From positions 1,798,001 to 1,862,000 of the forward strand of contig NC_037323.1 of the NCBI RefSeq assembly GCF_000143535.2: 64,000 bases of DNA, written 5' to 3'. Below, in pieces: positions 1 to 11,169 of the stretch (positions are counted from its first letter, which is position 1; every line of letters begins with the position of its first letter). This DNA comes from Botrytis cinerea B05.10. Taxonomy: Eukaryota > Ascomycota > Leotiomycetes > Helotiales > Sclerotiniaceae. The position numbers and the translations under genes were made by a program. Under the pieces are notes generated by a model. The model did not search any database and was not told the DNA's origin. It saw nothing but the letters and a program-made list of their open reading frames with translations.

Positions 1-382
1 GGCACAATGACTTGTAAGCCAAGAAAAACTGTTCCCCTCCATCAGTATATTTTCCCCTCTCAATCGATCGCAGAAACGTACTTGACGGCATGGTGCGAAG
101 TCCTCGCCCTTGGCTAGGATGCACTTGTGATAATCGACATAGTTTTGCCAGCAATGCTTAGTTTGGTTCTGGTTAGGGAATCGAGCGTCGAATCCTATAT
201 CCTACGATCAGTCTTCCGGTCATTTCGCAGAGCCCGGCGGGGGAGGAATTGCATACCAGCTATTTAGACATCCAGTTAGCAATCAATCAGACCATTTTTA
301 AATATCCAAACAGTGGGCGGGTCCCCGGGGGGCACATACCAGTGACGAACTTGAAGGGCTTGGTCTCGCGTTCTTCAGACAT
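1..382 (-). CDS. COX12: Cytochrome c oxidase subunit VIb (COX12), 5' part, truncated by window edge
   Basis: Small nuclear-encoded subunit of respiratory complex IV, on the intermembrane-space face of the mitochondrial inner membrane. Three exons are visible: 340-382 (start ATG at 380-382), 82-194 and 1-28. Introns are 195-339 and 29-81, with GTATGT/TAG and GTACGT/CAG ends. Joined, they read [14 protein letters not shown], then a segment with the family motif [17 protein letters not shown]. The twin cysteine pairs that form the disulfide hairpin are present: C-x9-C (HCWQ to YHKC) and C-x10-C (APC to SLC). The last codons, for the C-terminal helix, lie beyond base 1. The start is the only ATG giving the usual short N-terminus. 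The gene is divergent from the MLRQ-like gene at 625. Confidence 0.95.
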
Positions 383-624
383 ATTTGCGTATTTATTTTC
401 TGGCGATCACAGAATTTAGAGGGGAGATGGTGGTGGTGGTGGTGGTTCAATTGAGACGAATGATGTGAGGTTGATTGGAATGGGCCTGCACTTTCTCTCT
501 TCGGGATGAAGTCGGCTAAGGCCGAGCTCGCTAGCGCGGAAATGCAGGTCCTCCAAAACCTCAGACCACGGAAGTTGAGTGTGATTCTAATCAGAAAGAC
601 TTGAAGATTGAACAACGGATCAAG
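383..624. promoter_or_regulatory. Shared divergent promoter region of COX12 and the MLRQ-like gene
   Basis: This 242 bp lies between the two divergent start codons and must hold both 5' leaders and promoters. It contains a short GGT trinucleotide run (about 428-446) and an ATTGG (inverted CCAAT) at about 475-479, a possible HAP/CBF site. HAP control of respiratory genes is known in fungi; its action here is inferred. Confidence 0.5.
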
Positions 625-1116
625 ATGCATCCTACTACCGTGACTAGAATGTTCCAACCGACCAAGAAGATGTGGTCGCCTGTGCCCGTAAGTTTGTCTG
701 TTGCTGATTTGCGATTTTGCGGTCTTGAGGGTGGGAGGGCTAATGTTTTGTGGCTTTACAGAAGGAGGAGCATAGCGGTACGTTTACCCCACGATTAGAC
801 AATCGGAGAGCTGGAGGGGGAGGATAGAGAATGGATTGGGAGATTCGTTTTTAGTAGATGAGAATCGAGACTGACACCAAAGTCGACAGCCCACACTATC
901 TCGCAACGATTGCGCCAATGGAAGAAGATTCCTCCCGAGTTGGTTCCTTTGGGTACGTTTACATCTTCGCCAAAATACGGCCAGAACTTACACTGATATC
1001 AATTTGAAGGAATCGTCGTCGGTGTCGCTGTCGGATTCGCTTTTTACTCTTTGGGTCGCAAACTTGTTGTTGATAAGCAAATGCGTCTTTCTAGACAAAA
1101 CAGAGCAAAGGAATAA
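625..1116 (+). CDS. Small B12D/MLRQ-like mitochondrial membrane protein, four exons
   Basis: Exons 625-687, 762-777, 890-952 and 1010-1116 join in frame to an 82-residue protein starting MHPTTVTRMFQPTKKMWSPV and ending with TAA. All three introns have GT-AG ends (GTAAGT, GTACGT, GTACGT donors). The C-terminal half has a PPELVPLGIVVGVAVGFAFY segment followed by a basic tail. This gives one predicted membrane segment preceded by a proline-containing PLxxxVG turn, as in the B12D/MLRQ (NDUFA4-like) family linked to respiratory complexes I/IV. Assignment to that family is by pattern only; another small inner-membrane protein is possible. The divergent COX12 neighbour supports a respiratory role. 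Exon 2 is only 16 bp. Confidence 0.7.
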
Positions 1117-1469
1117 ACCTTGCATCTGCAAAGTTTCGGAGGGATGGAGACAGACTGATTGTCGGGGAAAAGTTCATTCATCAAAAGCGATACTGAGTGG
1201 AACACGCTGGAGGCAAGAATGGAATGGAGAAATTAGAACGGATGCATCGGCCAAACCTCAAATGAGTTGTACAGAATTGGCCCTTATTTCTCATGAATAC
1301 ATAGTCTCCATACCTGATATCTCATGCTTTTCATTGTCCAACTCCAACCTATACACTGAAGAGCATGTATAAATTTCTTCCTGCCACCTAAACTCCTTTT
1401 GCTTTGCTCCAAAACTCCTTAGTAACACATTTCATGATCTGTAGCCTACAAACATAACACAACCCTTCT
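1117..1469. other. Convergent intergenic region
   Basis: Region of 353 bp between the 3' ends of two convergent genes. I see nothing in it beyond probable 3' UTRs and poly(A) signals. Confidence 0.6.
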
Positions 1470-2052
1470 TCAAGCCGGCTTGGGCCCAGCTACATCCAAT
1501 CCTTCTAGACCTTGCATAGGATCGTCAGGTCTGTCCTGAACTCCGGCTCTTGCTTGCTCAGCTGCCAGTTTATCCTCCTCACTCACAGCATTCTCTGCTA
1601 GCCAGCCCTCCTATATCGAAAAATTAGTGACCACCCAAACCACTCCCTACCATCACACAGCATGATTCCATGAAGTCTTACCTGCTCCCATAAAGCCGTC
1701 TTACTTCCCAATCCCTCATTTGCATTCTTTGGAGGTTTAGCCGCGTTGACTTTAATCACCTTTCCAAATAGTTCAGATTGATCCATATTGTCGATGGCAT
1801 CTTTGGTATCTTCTGGATCTTCAAACTCTACATATCCAAAACCTCGATGTGGCTCTGTTGAGTTGGGCCCATCTGCTTTGCTAAAAGATTTTTAACATGA
1901 GGACATCAAAATCTAGCGCGGAGGGCTTACGGTATAGAGACATCTGCTATTTCTCCAAAGGGTAAAAATGCGGCTTCGAGATTTGCGGTGGTAACCATGT
2001 GGGAGAGACCACCCACATACACAGTAGCTTTCCAACGTGCTTGATCTGTCAT
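1470..2052 (-). CDS. RRM-domain protein related to the RNA-binding half of cyclophilin E/Cyp33
   Basis: Exons 1931-2052, 1682-1880 and 1470-1610 (minus strand, GT-AG introns) give about 153 residues. The N-terminus MTDQARWKATVYVGGLSHMV carries RNP2 (TVYVGGL). RNP1 follows as RGFGYVEF, with the usual beta-alpha-beta spacing. The second RRM half ends near AAKPPKNANEG. The arrangement resembles the RRM of peptidyl-prolyl isomerase E/Cyp33, which is nuclear and spliceosome associated, but no cyclophilin domain follows: the protein stops after an acidic tail ending GLDVAGPKPA. A role in nuclear RNA binding is inferred from the family. The gene is divergent from SEC31. Confidence 0.85.
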
Positions 2053-2449
2053 CTTGTAGGTTATAGGAAGTATTAGATTGGATTTAATATAAACGAGTCT
2101 CTGATGTATTTGTCACTTCCAAATTGTCCAAATGCTACCCAACAAATCGCGAAAGAAGGAGCCTTTAATCACGTGTCAGCGGGTTTTTAAAGATTCACAA
2201 TCCTACGGACGGGATCCCTCGCTATGACCATCCGATTATGGGGAAAGGTGTTCACAGTGCTACTGCTCCCTAAACAAATCAACAGATCGCAACTTTTCTT
2301 GTCTTTACACGTCTCATACAATTCAAAATCTACAAGTCTTTTCCATTTGTCTCTACCGGTGTAGCAACAAAATCGGCTGAAAAGGCACACCGCGGCAAAC
2401 TTTCCGCAGCGTAATCTGGCTTGTTAATTCTACAAATAGAGACGAGACA
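2053..2449. other. Divergent intergenic region between RRM gene and SEC31
   Basis: Region of 397 bp holding the two promoters. No distinct motif stands out apart from AT-rich stretches. Confidence 0.5.
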
Positions 2450-5400
2450 ATGGTCCGTCTAAGGGAAATTCCCAGAACTGCGGCCTTTGCCTGGTCCACA
2501 GGTCCAGAGACTCCTTTGGTTGTCACGGGTACCAGAGCTGGGGCTGTTGATGCCGATTTCTCTGATGAGACGAAGCTAGAGCTTTGGGATTTAAGCTTGG
2601 ATAATGACGAGCAAGGTGTAGAATTACAACCTATTGCTAGCATTAGCACAGACTCCAGGTACGCCGACGGGTTGTTTGTATTGAGCTTAGGAATCTTAAA
2701 AAGGCTGACCGTTCCATTAGATTTCACGACATTGCATGGGCACCAGCAAACGCAGACCATCCGCGGGGCATAATCGCAGGCGCACTCGAGAATGGATCGT
2801 TGGACTTATGGGATGCAGAGAAACTTATACAAGGAGCTGAGGATGCTTTCATGTCTAGGACGACAAAACATACGGGTGCTATCAAGTCTCTTCAATTCAA
2901 CCCATTGAAGCCACAAATCCTAGCTACTGCTGGCTCCAAGGGCGAGCTGTTCATCTACGATGTAAATGATATCTCGAATCCATTTAGATTAGGCACAGCT
3001 GCCGCACGATCGGATGACCTCGAATGTGTTGCATGGAATAGAAAAGTTCCCCATATTTTGGCAACTGGTGGAAGTGGAGGATACGTTACCGTCTGGGATT
3101 TGAAGACAAAGAAGGCTTCTCTACAATTGAGCAACAACCGAAAGGCAGTAGGAGCAATTGCATGGGACCCAAATAATGCGACAAAGCTTTTGACTGCTAC
3201 ACCCGACGATTCTACGCCAGTCATTCTTTTGTGGGATCTCAGAAACTCAAATGCGCCTGAGCGTACTTTGCAAGGGCATATCCAGGGGATTTTGTCATTG
3301 TCTTGGTGTCAACAGGATGCCGATCTTCTAATATCTTGCGGCAAAGATAACAGAACTTTAATCTGGAACCCTCAAACTGGGGAACAATATGGAGAATTTC
3401 CTGAAGTCACCAATTGGACTTTCCAGACTAGATTCAATCCACACAACCCCGCATTATCTGCCACTGCGTCCTTTGATGGAAAAATAGCCATCCAGACTTT
3501 ACAAAATACAAACCCTACCGCATCCCAAGCCCCCGTTGCAGGTCCAATTGATGGCGAAGACTTTTTTACCAAGGCCCAAACCGAGCCTCAAGGGGCTTCA
3601 TTTTCATTGAACAAAGCTCCAAAGTGGCTCGAGCGACCGGTTGGAGCTTCTTTCGGATTTGGTGGCAAATTAGTGAGCTTTAATTTGTTACCAACTGCAG
3701 CAGGAAAGCCTAGATCCTCCAAGATCCAAATTTCTCAGTTCACGGTTGATTCAGAAGTAGGATCTGCTACTGAGTCTTTCGAAAATGCCCTTAAAGCCGG
3801 GGATATTAAGAGCATTTGTGAAACTCATATTGATCAGGCCAAGACTGAGGAAGAGAAGGCAGACTGGAAAGTTATTGAGACATTGATTGCAGCCAACCCT
3901 CGAAAGCAAGTCACCGAATACCTTGGATTCTCTGATGTAGACGAGATTACGAACGGTGTATCAGGACTTGACGTAGAGGATGCTGAAAAGTCGGAGGAAG
4001 TGTCGGCTGATGCCAATGGAGAAGCAGGAAAGAACAACAGATTATCTACACTTTTTGATGGTGCCGAAGGTGATGACTTTTTGACAGACATCTCGGCAAA
4101 TAAGGGAGCCAAGACGGATAATCCTTTCCATCTATTTGCTGAATCCGATTCGGCCTCGGAAAAACAAATTACCAAAGCTTTGATGCTTGGCCAGTTCGAA
4201 AAAGCGATGACTGTCTGTCTTAAGGAGGATCGTATTGCTGATGCATTCATCATTGCCAATTGTGGTGGAAAGGAGTTGTTAGATAAAGTCCAAACTGCCT
4301 ACCTAGCCAAAAAGGCAGAAGGCCCCAACTATCTACGACTACTTAGCTCTGTCATTGGCAAAAACTTGTGGGATGTTGTATACAATGCTGACCTGGAGAA
4401 CTGGAAAGAGTCGATGGCAACTTTATGCACATATGCCGATCCAGCTCAATTCCCAGACCTCTGCGAGGCACTTGGTGATAGGCTTTTGGAATCTGGCACT
4501 GCAAAGGATGCTTCATTCTGTTTCTTAGTTGGTTCAAAGTTGGAGAAGGTCATCAATATCTGGATTTCCGAACTTCAAGAGAACGAGAAGCATGGCATTG
4601 AAGAACAAGAAGGCGATTCTACCTTCTCTGTACATGCAAAGTCACTCCAAAACTTTATCGAAAAGGTCACAGTATTCCGCAATGTCACCAAATTCCAAGA
4701 TCCCGAGCAAAGTTTGACATCGGATTGGAAATTGGCAGCTTTGTATGACAAATATACAGAGTATGCGGATATTGTTGCGGCTCACGGACATCTCTCAATT
4801 GCTGAAAGATATCTTGATCTTCTTCCGGCTCAGTATCCTGCTGCAGATGTTGCGCGAGACCGAGTCAAGCGTGCATCAAGAACGGTTGCCCCTACCACTA
4901 CTGCGAGACAACCAGCAGCCTCGTCAAGAGTCCCAGCACGTGCTCAGCCAGCCGCATATCAACAGGCAATTCCTGCTGCTGTGGTGCCCCCAGCTCAATC
5001 TGCTCCAAATCCATACGCTCCACCTGCCGCTACTGCTACTGCTCCAGCTTCTAATCCTTATGCACCACCCACTTCAGGCGCTTCTAATCCATATGCACCT
5101 GCAGCAAGCGCTTACACACCACAAGGTTACCAGCCACCACAACCATCTCAACCTGCTTATGCACCTTCGTACGGAGCATATGGAGCAGCTCCAGCAGGTT
5201 ATGGAGCACCTCAACAATCATTTGGAGCCCCCCCTCCGAGAAACACGACTCCATCAGCTCCACCTCCATCTAAAGCTAAAGACATGACAAACTGGAATGA
5301 CATACCTTTCGTAACAAAGGTTCCTACTGCTAGAAGAAGTACCCCTGTTGCAAATCCATTCCCAAATCAACAAGTTGCTTCAATGCCACCTCCTGCAAAC

Positions 5401-6375
5401 CCATATGGGGCTTCCAGAGCAACTCCCCCACCTCCTCCACCTAAGGGATCAGCACCACCCCGTGTTAGTTCGCCATTGACGACTGCACCACCTCCTAGAC
5501 CATCATCCACGGCCAACGCATATACTCCTCAAGCACCCCCTGCTCAATCACCATATGCATCAATACCACCACCCACAATTCCTCGTGGAGCCTCTCCATA
5601 TAATCCCCCACCTGCCGGGGCTGCACCAACAAGCAGATATGCTCCATCTCCAGCAGCACAACAATATTCCCAGCCACCTCCATCAAATATCGCTCCACCT
5701 CCTCAGGGAGGTATGAGACCACCTCCATCTAATCCATATGCACCACCGTCAGCTGCACCACCTAGCCAGTACGCGCCATCTCAATCACCATATGAAAGCC
5801 AGCCTCCACCTGCACAGTTTCAAAACCAAGGTCCACCTCAGGGCCCTCCTCAGACTCAACAAGGGCCACCGCAAGGTCCTCCTCAAGGTCCTCCAATGGG
5901 CGGTTCTCGACCACCAACTGGGCCTCCTAGAGCTCCCGCCGTTGCAGCTGCTCCAGCAAAACCTAGGCACCCTGCTGGTGATAGATCACATATTCCTGAA
6001 TCTGCTCAGAGAATGGTCGAAATCTTCACGAGTGACATGCAAAGAGTAGCCTCGAAAGCTCCAACAAATTTTGCTCCTCAAGTGAAAGACACTCAGAAGC
6101 GCCTCAACATTTTGTTTGATCATTTGAATAATGAGGAACTTGTGAAACCTGACACTGTCGAGAAATTGACCCAGTTGGCGGAAGCACTTCAATCTGGCGA
6201 CTACGAAACAGCAAGCAGGATGCAAGTTGACATTCATCGTGAAAAGCCTGATGAGTGTGGCAATTGGATGGTAAGTTCTATAGCTATATTTTTAAGGTTT
6301 GAGCATAACATATACTAATGATCAATACAGGTCGGTGTCAAACGATTAGTTAGCATGAGCAAGGTTACTCCTTAG
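2450..6375 (+). CDS. SEC31: COPII coat outer-shell protein Sec31
   Basis: Scaffold of the outer COPII coat, which with Sec13 forms the cage on vesicles budding from the ER. Exons 2450-2658, 2721-6270 and 6331-6375 give 1267 residues, within the usual 1200-1300. Seen in order: a WD40 beta-propeller in roughly the first 360 residues (repeated WDxK/WDLR endings such as [10 protein letters not shown]); an acidic linker; the alpha-helical ACE1 fold around 550-720 ([14 protein letters not shown]); a long Pro/Gln/Tyr-rich disordered region around 780-1150 with repeated NPYAPP units, which in Sec31 binds Sec23; and a C-terminal helical SRA1-like domain. The last intron (6271-6330) leaves only 14 codons in the final exon, ending [11 protein letters not shown]. 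Stopping at the unspliced TAA would remove this conserved end. Confidence 0.95.
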
Positions 6376-6978
6376 AGTAAAAGCGAACATTTTATATTAT
6401 TTTAAGAACTAAAATCCGGAACGAGGGAATAAGGATTAAGATGAGAGCGACGCACGTGTGTATAGAAATATTGCTAGAGTAAGAACTTGTTCTTTATAAT
6501 ACTGCTTTCTAATCTTTGCATTAAGAGCAACACCTATGATTGCAATTGCGTATTGATATAAATTGGCGAGAAATACCCTAGAAATGATGTCTGCCTTCTG
6601 TCTTGTTCTAGAAGTGGTGAATATGATACCAGTCAGCCTCTCTTGTAAATTATGAATGGATCAACAAGTCCTGTTGTAATAATCATGAAACATTGTAGAA
6701 TTTGGTTGATACTATATCAATAATGTACAATTATATTTATTATATTGGTTCTATTAACTGCAAGTCAAATCATTGTTAAAGCTAGTGTAATAATAAGAAT
6801 AAGTGTTTACGAAGTACTGGTAGATAAACGTATGGTGACCCCTTCTCTAGCTTTCCCCCACCAAAAAAAATCCCAGCTCCAGAAGCGTACAACCACGTAA
6901 ATAATAAACGACATCATCAAATCTGTCCAAGTCATCAATCATCTCACCATTTTCCCAACAACGAAATAGAAATTTAAA
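6376..6978. other. Intergenic, SEC31 3' end to GET2 promoter
   Basis: AT-rich, 603 bp, with no sustained reading frame. The last part before 6979 should hold the GET2 promoter and leader. Confidence 0.6.
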
Positions 6979-8037
6979 ATGGCCGATTCTTCTGAGCCAG
7001 TGGCTGAAACGCCATCTCAGAGACAGGCACGCATTAGGAAGGAAAAGAGAGAAGCAAAAATTAGAGATGGGGGAAATGCAAGGTTGAATAAGATTATTGG
7101 GTTGGGTGGTGGTTTACCTAGAGGTTTGTACTTTTCCTATTCATAGGCTATCTTGGATGGTTCTTTGAAGCACATGCTGAATGAAGCTAATGGGCGTATA
7201 GAGGAGGTTCCAGCGCCAGCGCAAACAGCTCCCAAGGCTCCAAACGATGCGGATCCAGCTGAAGTAGATATTTCGAATCATTATTATGAACCGCAGACTC
7301 GCACGCCGATCCAGAGGACTCAGAGCGGACAGCAACAACAGCAATTAAATGATGATCAATTAAGGCAAATGATGCTGGGTATGGATCCAGGTTCTTTGGG
7401 TGGTGCTCCGGGACAGAATCCATTTGGAGGGGCTCCTGGCCAAAATCCCTTTGCGGGTTTCCCAGGAATGGGAGGCGCACCCGGCGAAGACGCCGCAAAT
7501 GATCCCATGATGCAAATGTTACAACAGATGATGGGAGGAATGGGCGGGCCACCGGGTGAAGGACAAGCTGGCATGCCTTCCTTTCCGGGTATGCCTGGTA
7601 TGCCCGGTATGGGCATGGAAGGACAAGCTCAAGCCGCTGCTGTTGATCCCTATGCATATATTTGGCGCATAGTCCATGCTGTTTTCGCACTATCGCTCGG
7701 CTTGTACATAGCACTCACAACGTCATTTACGGGCACGAAATATGCACGCGAGGCGTCGGCCTTGATGGATGATGGATTGAGCGCGGATAGTGTGCATTTC
7801 TTTTGGATCTTTGCAACGACCGAGGTGGTCTTGTTGAGCAGCCGGTTTTATTTGGAGAAGGGAAATTCTATGCCGGCGGGTATGATGGGGACAGTGATGG
7901 GTTTCTTGCCGGAGCCTTGGAAGAGTTATTTGGGCATGGTCATGAGATATGGACGCATTTGGGGGACGGTCAGTGGAGATGCCATGGTCTGTGTTTTTGT
8001 GTTGGGAGTTTGTGCTTGGTTGAGGGGGGGTAACTAA
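6979..8037 (+). CDS. GET2: GET complex subunit Get2 (tail-anchored protein receptor)
   Basis: ER membrane receptor that with Get1 takes tail-anchored proteins from Get3. Exons 6979-7123 and 7202-8037 give 326 residues. The N-terminus has the diagnostic basic motif (RIRKEKREAKIRDGG then ARLNKIIGLGG), which in Get2 recruits Get3. A Gly/Pro/Met-rich linker follows, with GGAPGQNPF-type repeats. The C-terminal third has hydrophobic segments near IWRIVHAVFALSLGLYIAL, FFWIFATTEVVLLSS and VCVFVLGVCAWL, fitting the three helices of the family. The acceptor at 7200-7201 was chosen because the intron then has a CTAAT branch-like site and a sensible length (78 bp). The acceptor at 7145-7146 would make a 23-bp intron, too short. 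Downstream of SEC31 on the same strand, with its own promoter. Confidence 0.88.
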
Positions 8038-8826
8038 ACGGCTAGGCATAGATACTGAAGGTTGCTAATGATGATGATGATGATGATGATTCCCTATCGA
8101 TATGAATTCTGGATATCATGTGTCCAAGGTTTCCCGGTTCTCATTTCCGCTTGTTGTTTGACACAATCGACAAAAATAAAATCCATCTGATTGGAACGAT
8201 CACGACGAGATGAGGAACTACACATCTCCCGTTCTAGCCATTTGCCGGGTGATATACCGACCAAGATTTCCTTTCCAGTATCGTCATAGGAGTCCGAAAT
8301 TAAATCTAGTCCTCAAAATTGTGACAATTCTACGCCTTTTTCTTCTGCAAGTGCAAATGTCAGCTTTCTAAAATAGTCTATTTATATATATGGGAGAGGA
8401 GAGACTTCTTGAAAGAGTTAATCTTGTCGATAAAATGATGTGCAGTGCATGGCTTTGTCGTTGAGTGATGGCTGAAGGCTACTGTATAGAAATGATGCTG
8501 GTATGCTTTTAAAATCAGCCTTGTGCTACGTTTCTCTTCGTATTAATCTTCGAATGTGCACGAGTTATGATTCATGATGTTCTTGAGATCACACAAATGG
8601 CCAGTGCTAATCTATAAATCCATACCGGAAATCTTACATGCCATCTTGTGATTTGGTTATAGAATCAGGGCGGCTACGGATTAGGGGTTCTAGGGATTCT
8701 ATCATAATTCTTCAATCACAATAATCAGCTGGCAATACGCTGGCAATTGACATCAACGCATCATATTTCTACTCCTATCACAGCCTTAAGTACTTCCGTT
8801 GACTATGTACGCAGCAACCTTTCTTG
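8038..8826. other. Intergenic, convergent GET2 / zinc-finger gene
   Basis: Contains a GAT trinucleotide run at about 8068-8092 just after GET2. Otherwise no feature seen. Confidence 0.5.
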
Positions 8827-9660
8827 TCACATCTGTCGACGCCGATGTTTACATTTCCTCTTGTGTCTCTCACAGTTATCCTTCCTCTTGAACCCCCCTC
8901 CTTTGGCTCTTGACTGCTTGCAGATTTCCATATCACAAAAATATCTTTCCGCATTCGGGATGAGCTCGGGATGTACACTTCTAAAGTGACGGTCTCGATC
9001 TTTCTTATACCGGAATCTAGGTGATTCGCATGAAAATACCGGGCATTCGTGATTGGGACTATGGACGTTTCTATGAACACTGAGGTTGAACATCAGCATC
9101 AACAAACCATGCAACGTGGGTTTACAAGAGAATTAGCACTTACTTCAGCTGATATGGTAATTTGAACTGTTTTTGACATTCTGGGCAAGTGTGGTATTGA
9201 ACAATTGGTCGTGGTTGTGGCTGTTCAGGTAAAATCTGAGCAGTAGAATGATGATGTTGGAATTGCTCCACATGAGGATTGGAGACTGGCTGATCTAGGT
9301 AAAGACTGGATTGGACCTGGCCTTCGCCAGGTCTTTCGACATATTCGAGAGCTTGCTGAAACTCTGCGTCTAGCGCAGGTAGATCTAGTAAAGCGGTATA
9401 AGGAGTGTGAGGCAGAGGATCGAAATTTCCATGGTTGTCATATTCAGCGAAAGGGTATTCATTCTCATCATATGGACTGTATGCTTCCTGAGCATCGACA
9501 GTAACCCTTGATTCAAATGGAGAAGGAACAGGATATCTCCTGAGGTCTAAAAGACTGGGATCGATAAAGTCACGATTTAGTAGATGATGTTCGTTTTCTT
9601 TCCCAGTGGTGTATTCCGAGAAGATAGGTTCTATTCGCTTTGGGCCTCCTTGATCGTAGC
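8827..9660 (-). CDS. C2H2 zinc-finger protein, probable transcription factor; 5' end unresolved
   Basis: The downstream exon is 8827-9080 and the upstream exon runs from 9144 to about 9660, joined by a 63-bp GT-AG intron (GTAAGT donor at 9143; acceptor CTCAG at 9081). The join creates a full classical finger: CPECQKQFKLPYQLNVHRNVH. A second, looser finger follows (HECPVFSCESPRF to HFRSVHPEL). Then comes a Cys/His cluster (YFCDMEICKQ to ERHKRKCKH) and a basic end. The upstream part is acidic and Pro/Gln rich, like an activation or linker region. No in-frame ATG exists in the upstream exon before the frame closes at about 9680, so at least one more 5' exon is needed, or the gene is damaged. A nuclear DNA-binding role is inferred. 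Confidence 0.7.
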
Positions 9661-10774
9661 GGAGGCCCCAGAACCAGGGTTAAAGGTAGTGAGTGCAAAG
9701 AGCAGGAAGATGCTGAAGATGAATGAAAAAAAAAGAAGACCCTAAGGAGTGACTGTGTAGGAAAAAGAGTGAGGGATGACAGCGCCGCCTCTCGCGCCGT
9801 GAAGAGAAAAGAAGAAGGGAAGAAAGAAGGTGGGAAACTCGAGAGTTCTTATGATGGTCGAGATGTCGCTATAGCCAATCAGTCATTTTCATTGAATTCC
9901 TGCACGTGTGGGAAGCGAGATCGCGCAACCAATATCCATTCAGCATTTTACTACCCTGGTTGTAGGCCTCAAAATTGTAATGCTCCAATCAGCAGTGAGA
10001 ATTCAAATAACATCGAACTTTCGATATTACGAACACGAATTTTGAACATCACTCCGCATACTATCGGCGATGAGAACAGCTCTTGGGGAATTTGATACGT
10101 GGTCTCAAATTGGCACTGCCAGTCGTTTTAGTTGTCATGGCGTCATAGAAGTGGTGTTGAGAGGGTGCATATATTTTCTATGCTAAGTCAGTACTCCAAA
10201 CGCAAGTTGCCTTGGTTGTAGGCCTCATTTTCATGAGTCTACCAATTGATCATCTTCCTACCCAGGACGATAGAGGGTCTGAGATCTAAAAAGGCTCACC
10301 GTCTATCATGAAAACATGCAGTGAAACCCAAAAACTTGATTACTCGACGATGTTGCATGTCGTGAAGGCGGGGTCTTCGTAAAGCTGCTGGCGAGGAAGG
10401 GGGGTAGCTTTCTAGTTGGGTAGATCAGACTCAGATGTTCAAGGCTTGGCTTGCTCAAGTCCAATATGCTCAATTTGTTGAACATCTGATGCTTCGATCC
10501 TTTGAGGAATCGCCTGCATTTTTCTTGATTTTGAGTCTGAAAGTCTCGAGTCTTTCCAGTCCTTATTGCATAAATATCACCATCTATACCCTCTCAATTT
10601 TCTTTCCAGTTGCTCTGCAATTGTCTCATATTACTTCATTGGACTTCCATCAAATTACGAGCCAGAAAATCCATCCTCCCTTCAACCCAAACTACCCTTC
10701 ACCCTTCCAACCTTCCAACCTTCCAATCTTCTAACCTTCCAATCTTCCAATCTTCCAATCTTCCAACCTACATC
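9661..10774. other. Intergenic region
   Basis: Likely holds the missing 5' exon and promoter of the zinc-finger gene. Several CCAAT-type motifs occur around 9870-9990 (for example CCAATCAG). I could not place an exon with confidence. Confidence 0.4.
10702..10769 (+). repeat. CTTCCAAT/C short tandem repeat
   Basis: About seven imperfect copies of an 8-bp pyrimidine-rich unit (CTTCCAAC or CTTCCAAT) lie directly before the start of the small ORF at 10775, in its likely leader. Confidence 0.85.
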
Positions 10775-11092
10775 ATGACCACCCTCTTCTGTTGTGATTC
10801 CCCAGAGTCCTTTCGTCCCCAGAAACTCACCCACCAACAAAAGTTCACCAGCTTCAAAGCCTGGGCCGAATACCCTCGCTCCTCCTCTATCACAACCCCC
10901 AATGACCCAGGAGATGCCTCAAACCCCATCACACCCACCACACCATACGCCATCCAATTTGTCCGACAAGTAAACTACGGTCCTCTCGAATCCAAACGCT
11001 ACTTCATTCCCGATACCAACTCCCCAGGAGACTTTATCGAGATCTCCGAACAACATCTGATCCTAGCCAATTACCAGAAGTTGAATTCGTAA
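10775..11092 (+). CDS. Small unknown protein (105 aa, possibly spliced at its 3' end)
   Basis: The ATG at 10775 opens a frame beginning MTTLFCCDSPESFRPQKL and ending LANYQKLNS before TAA. I do not recognise the family. It is polar, has a CC pair near the start and no membrane segment. The stop codon sits inside a consensus splice donor (GTAAGT at 11089). Splicing to the acceptor ending at about 11136 would replace the end with a short tail (VDNREISCMV) and a stop at about 11166-11168. Codon use looks coding: several Pro-Thr-Ser stretches and C-rich third positions. Confidence 0.5.
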   Translation: MTTLFCCDSPESFRPQKLTHQQKFTSFKAWAEYPRSSSITTPNDPGDASNPITPTTPYAIQFVRQVNYGPLESKRYFIPDTNSPGDFIEISEQHLILANYQKLNS

Positions 11093-11169
11093 GTAATAAC
11101 AAATCATCCATACATTTTATCATTTCGGATTTCAGAGTTGATAACAGAGAAATTTCATGCATGGTATAA

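Noticed and set aside
4745..5287. Overlapping plus-strand frame inside SEC31 rich in Leu/His/Gln
   Set aside because: It is the shifted reading of the Pro/Gln-rich region; the Sec31 frame is conserved and complete.
7124..7146. 23-bp intron in GET2
   Set aside because: Too short to be spliced; the acceptor at 7200-7201 keeps the frame and has a branch site.
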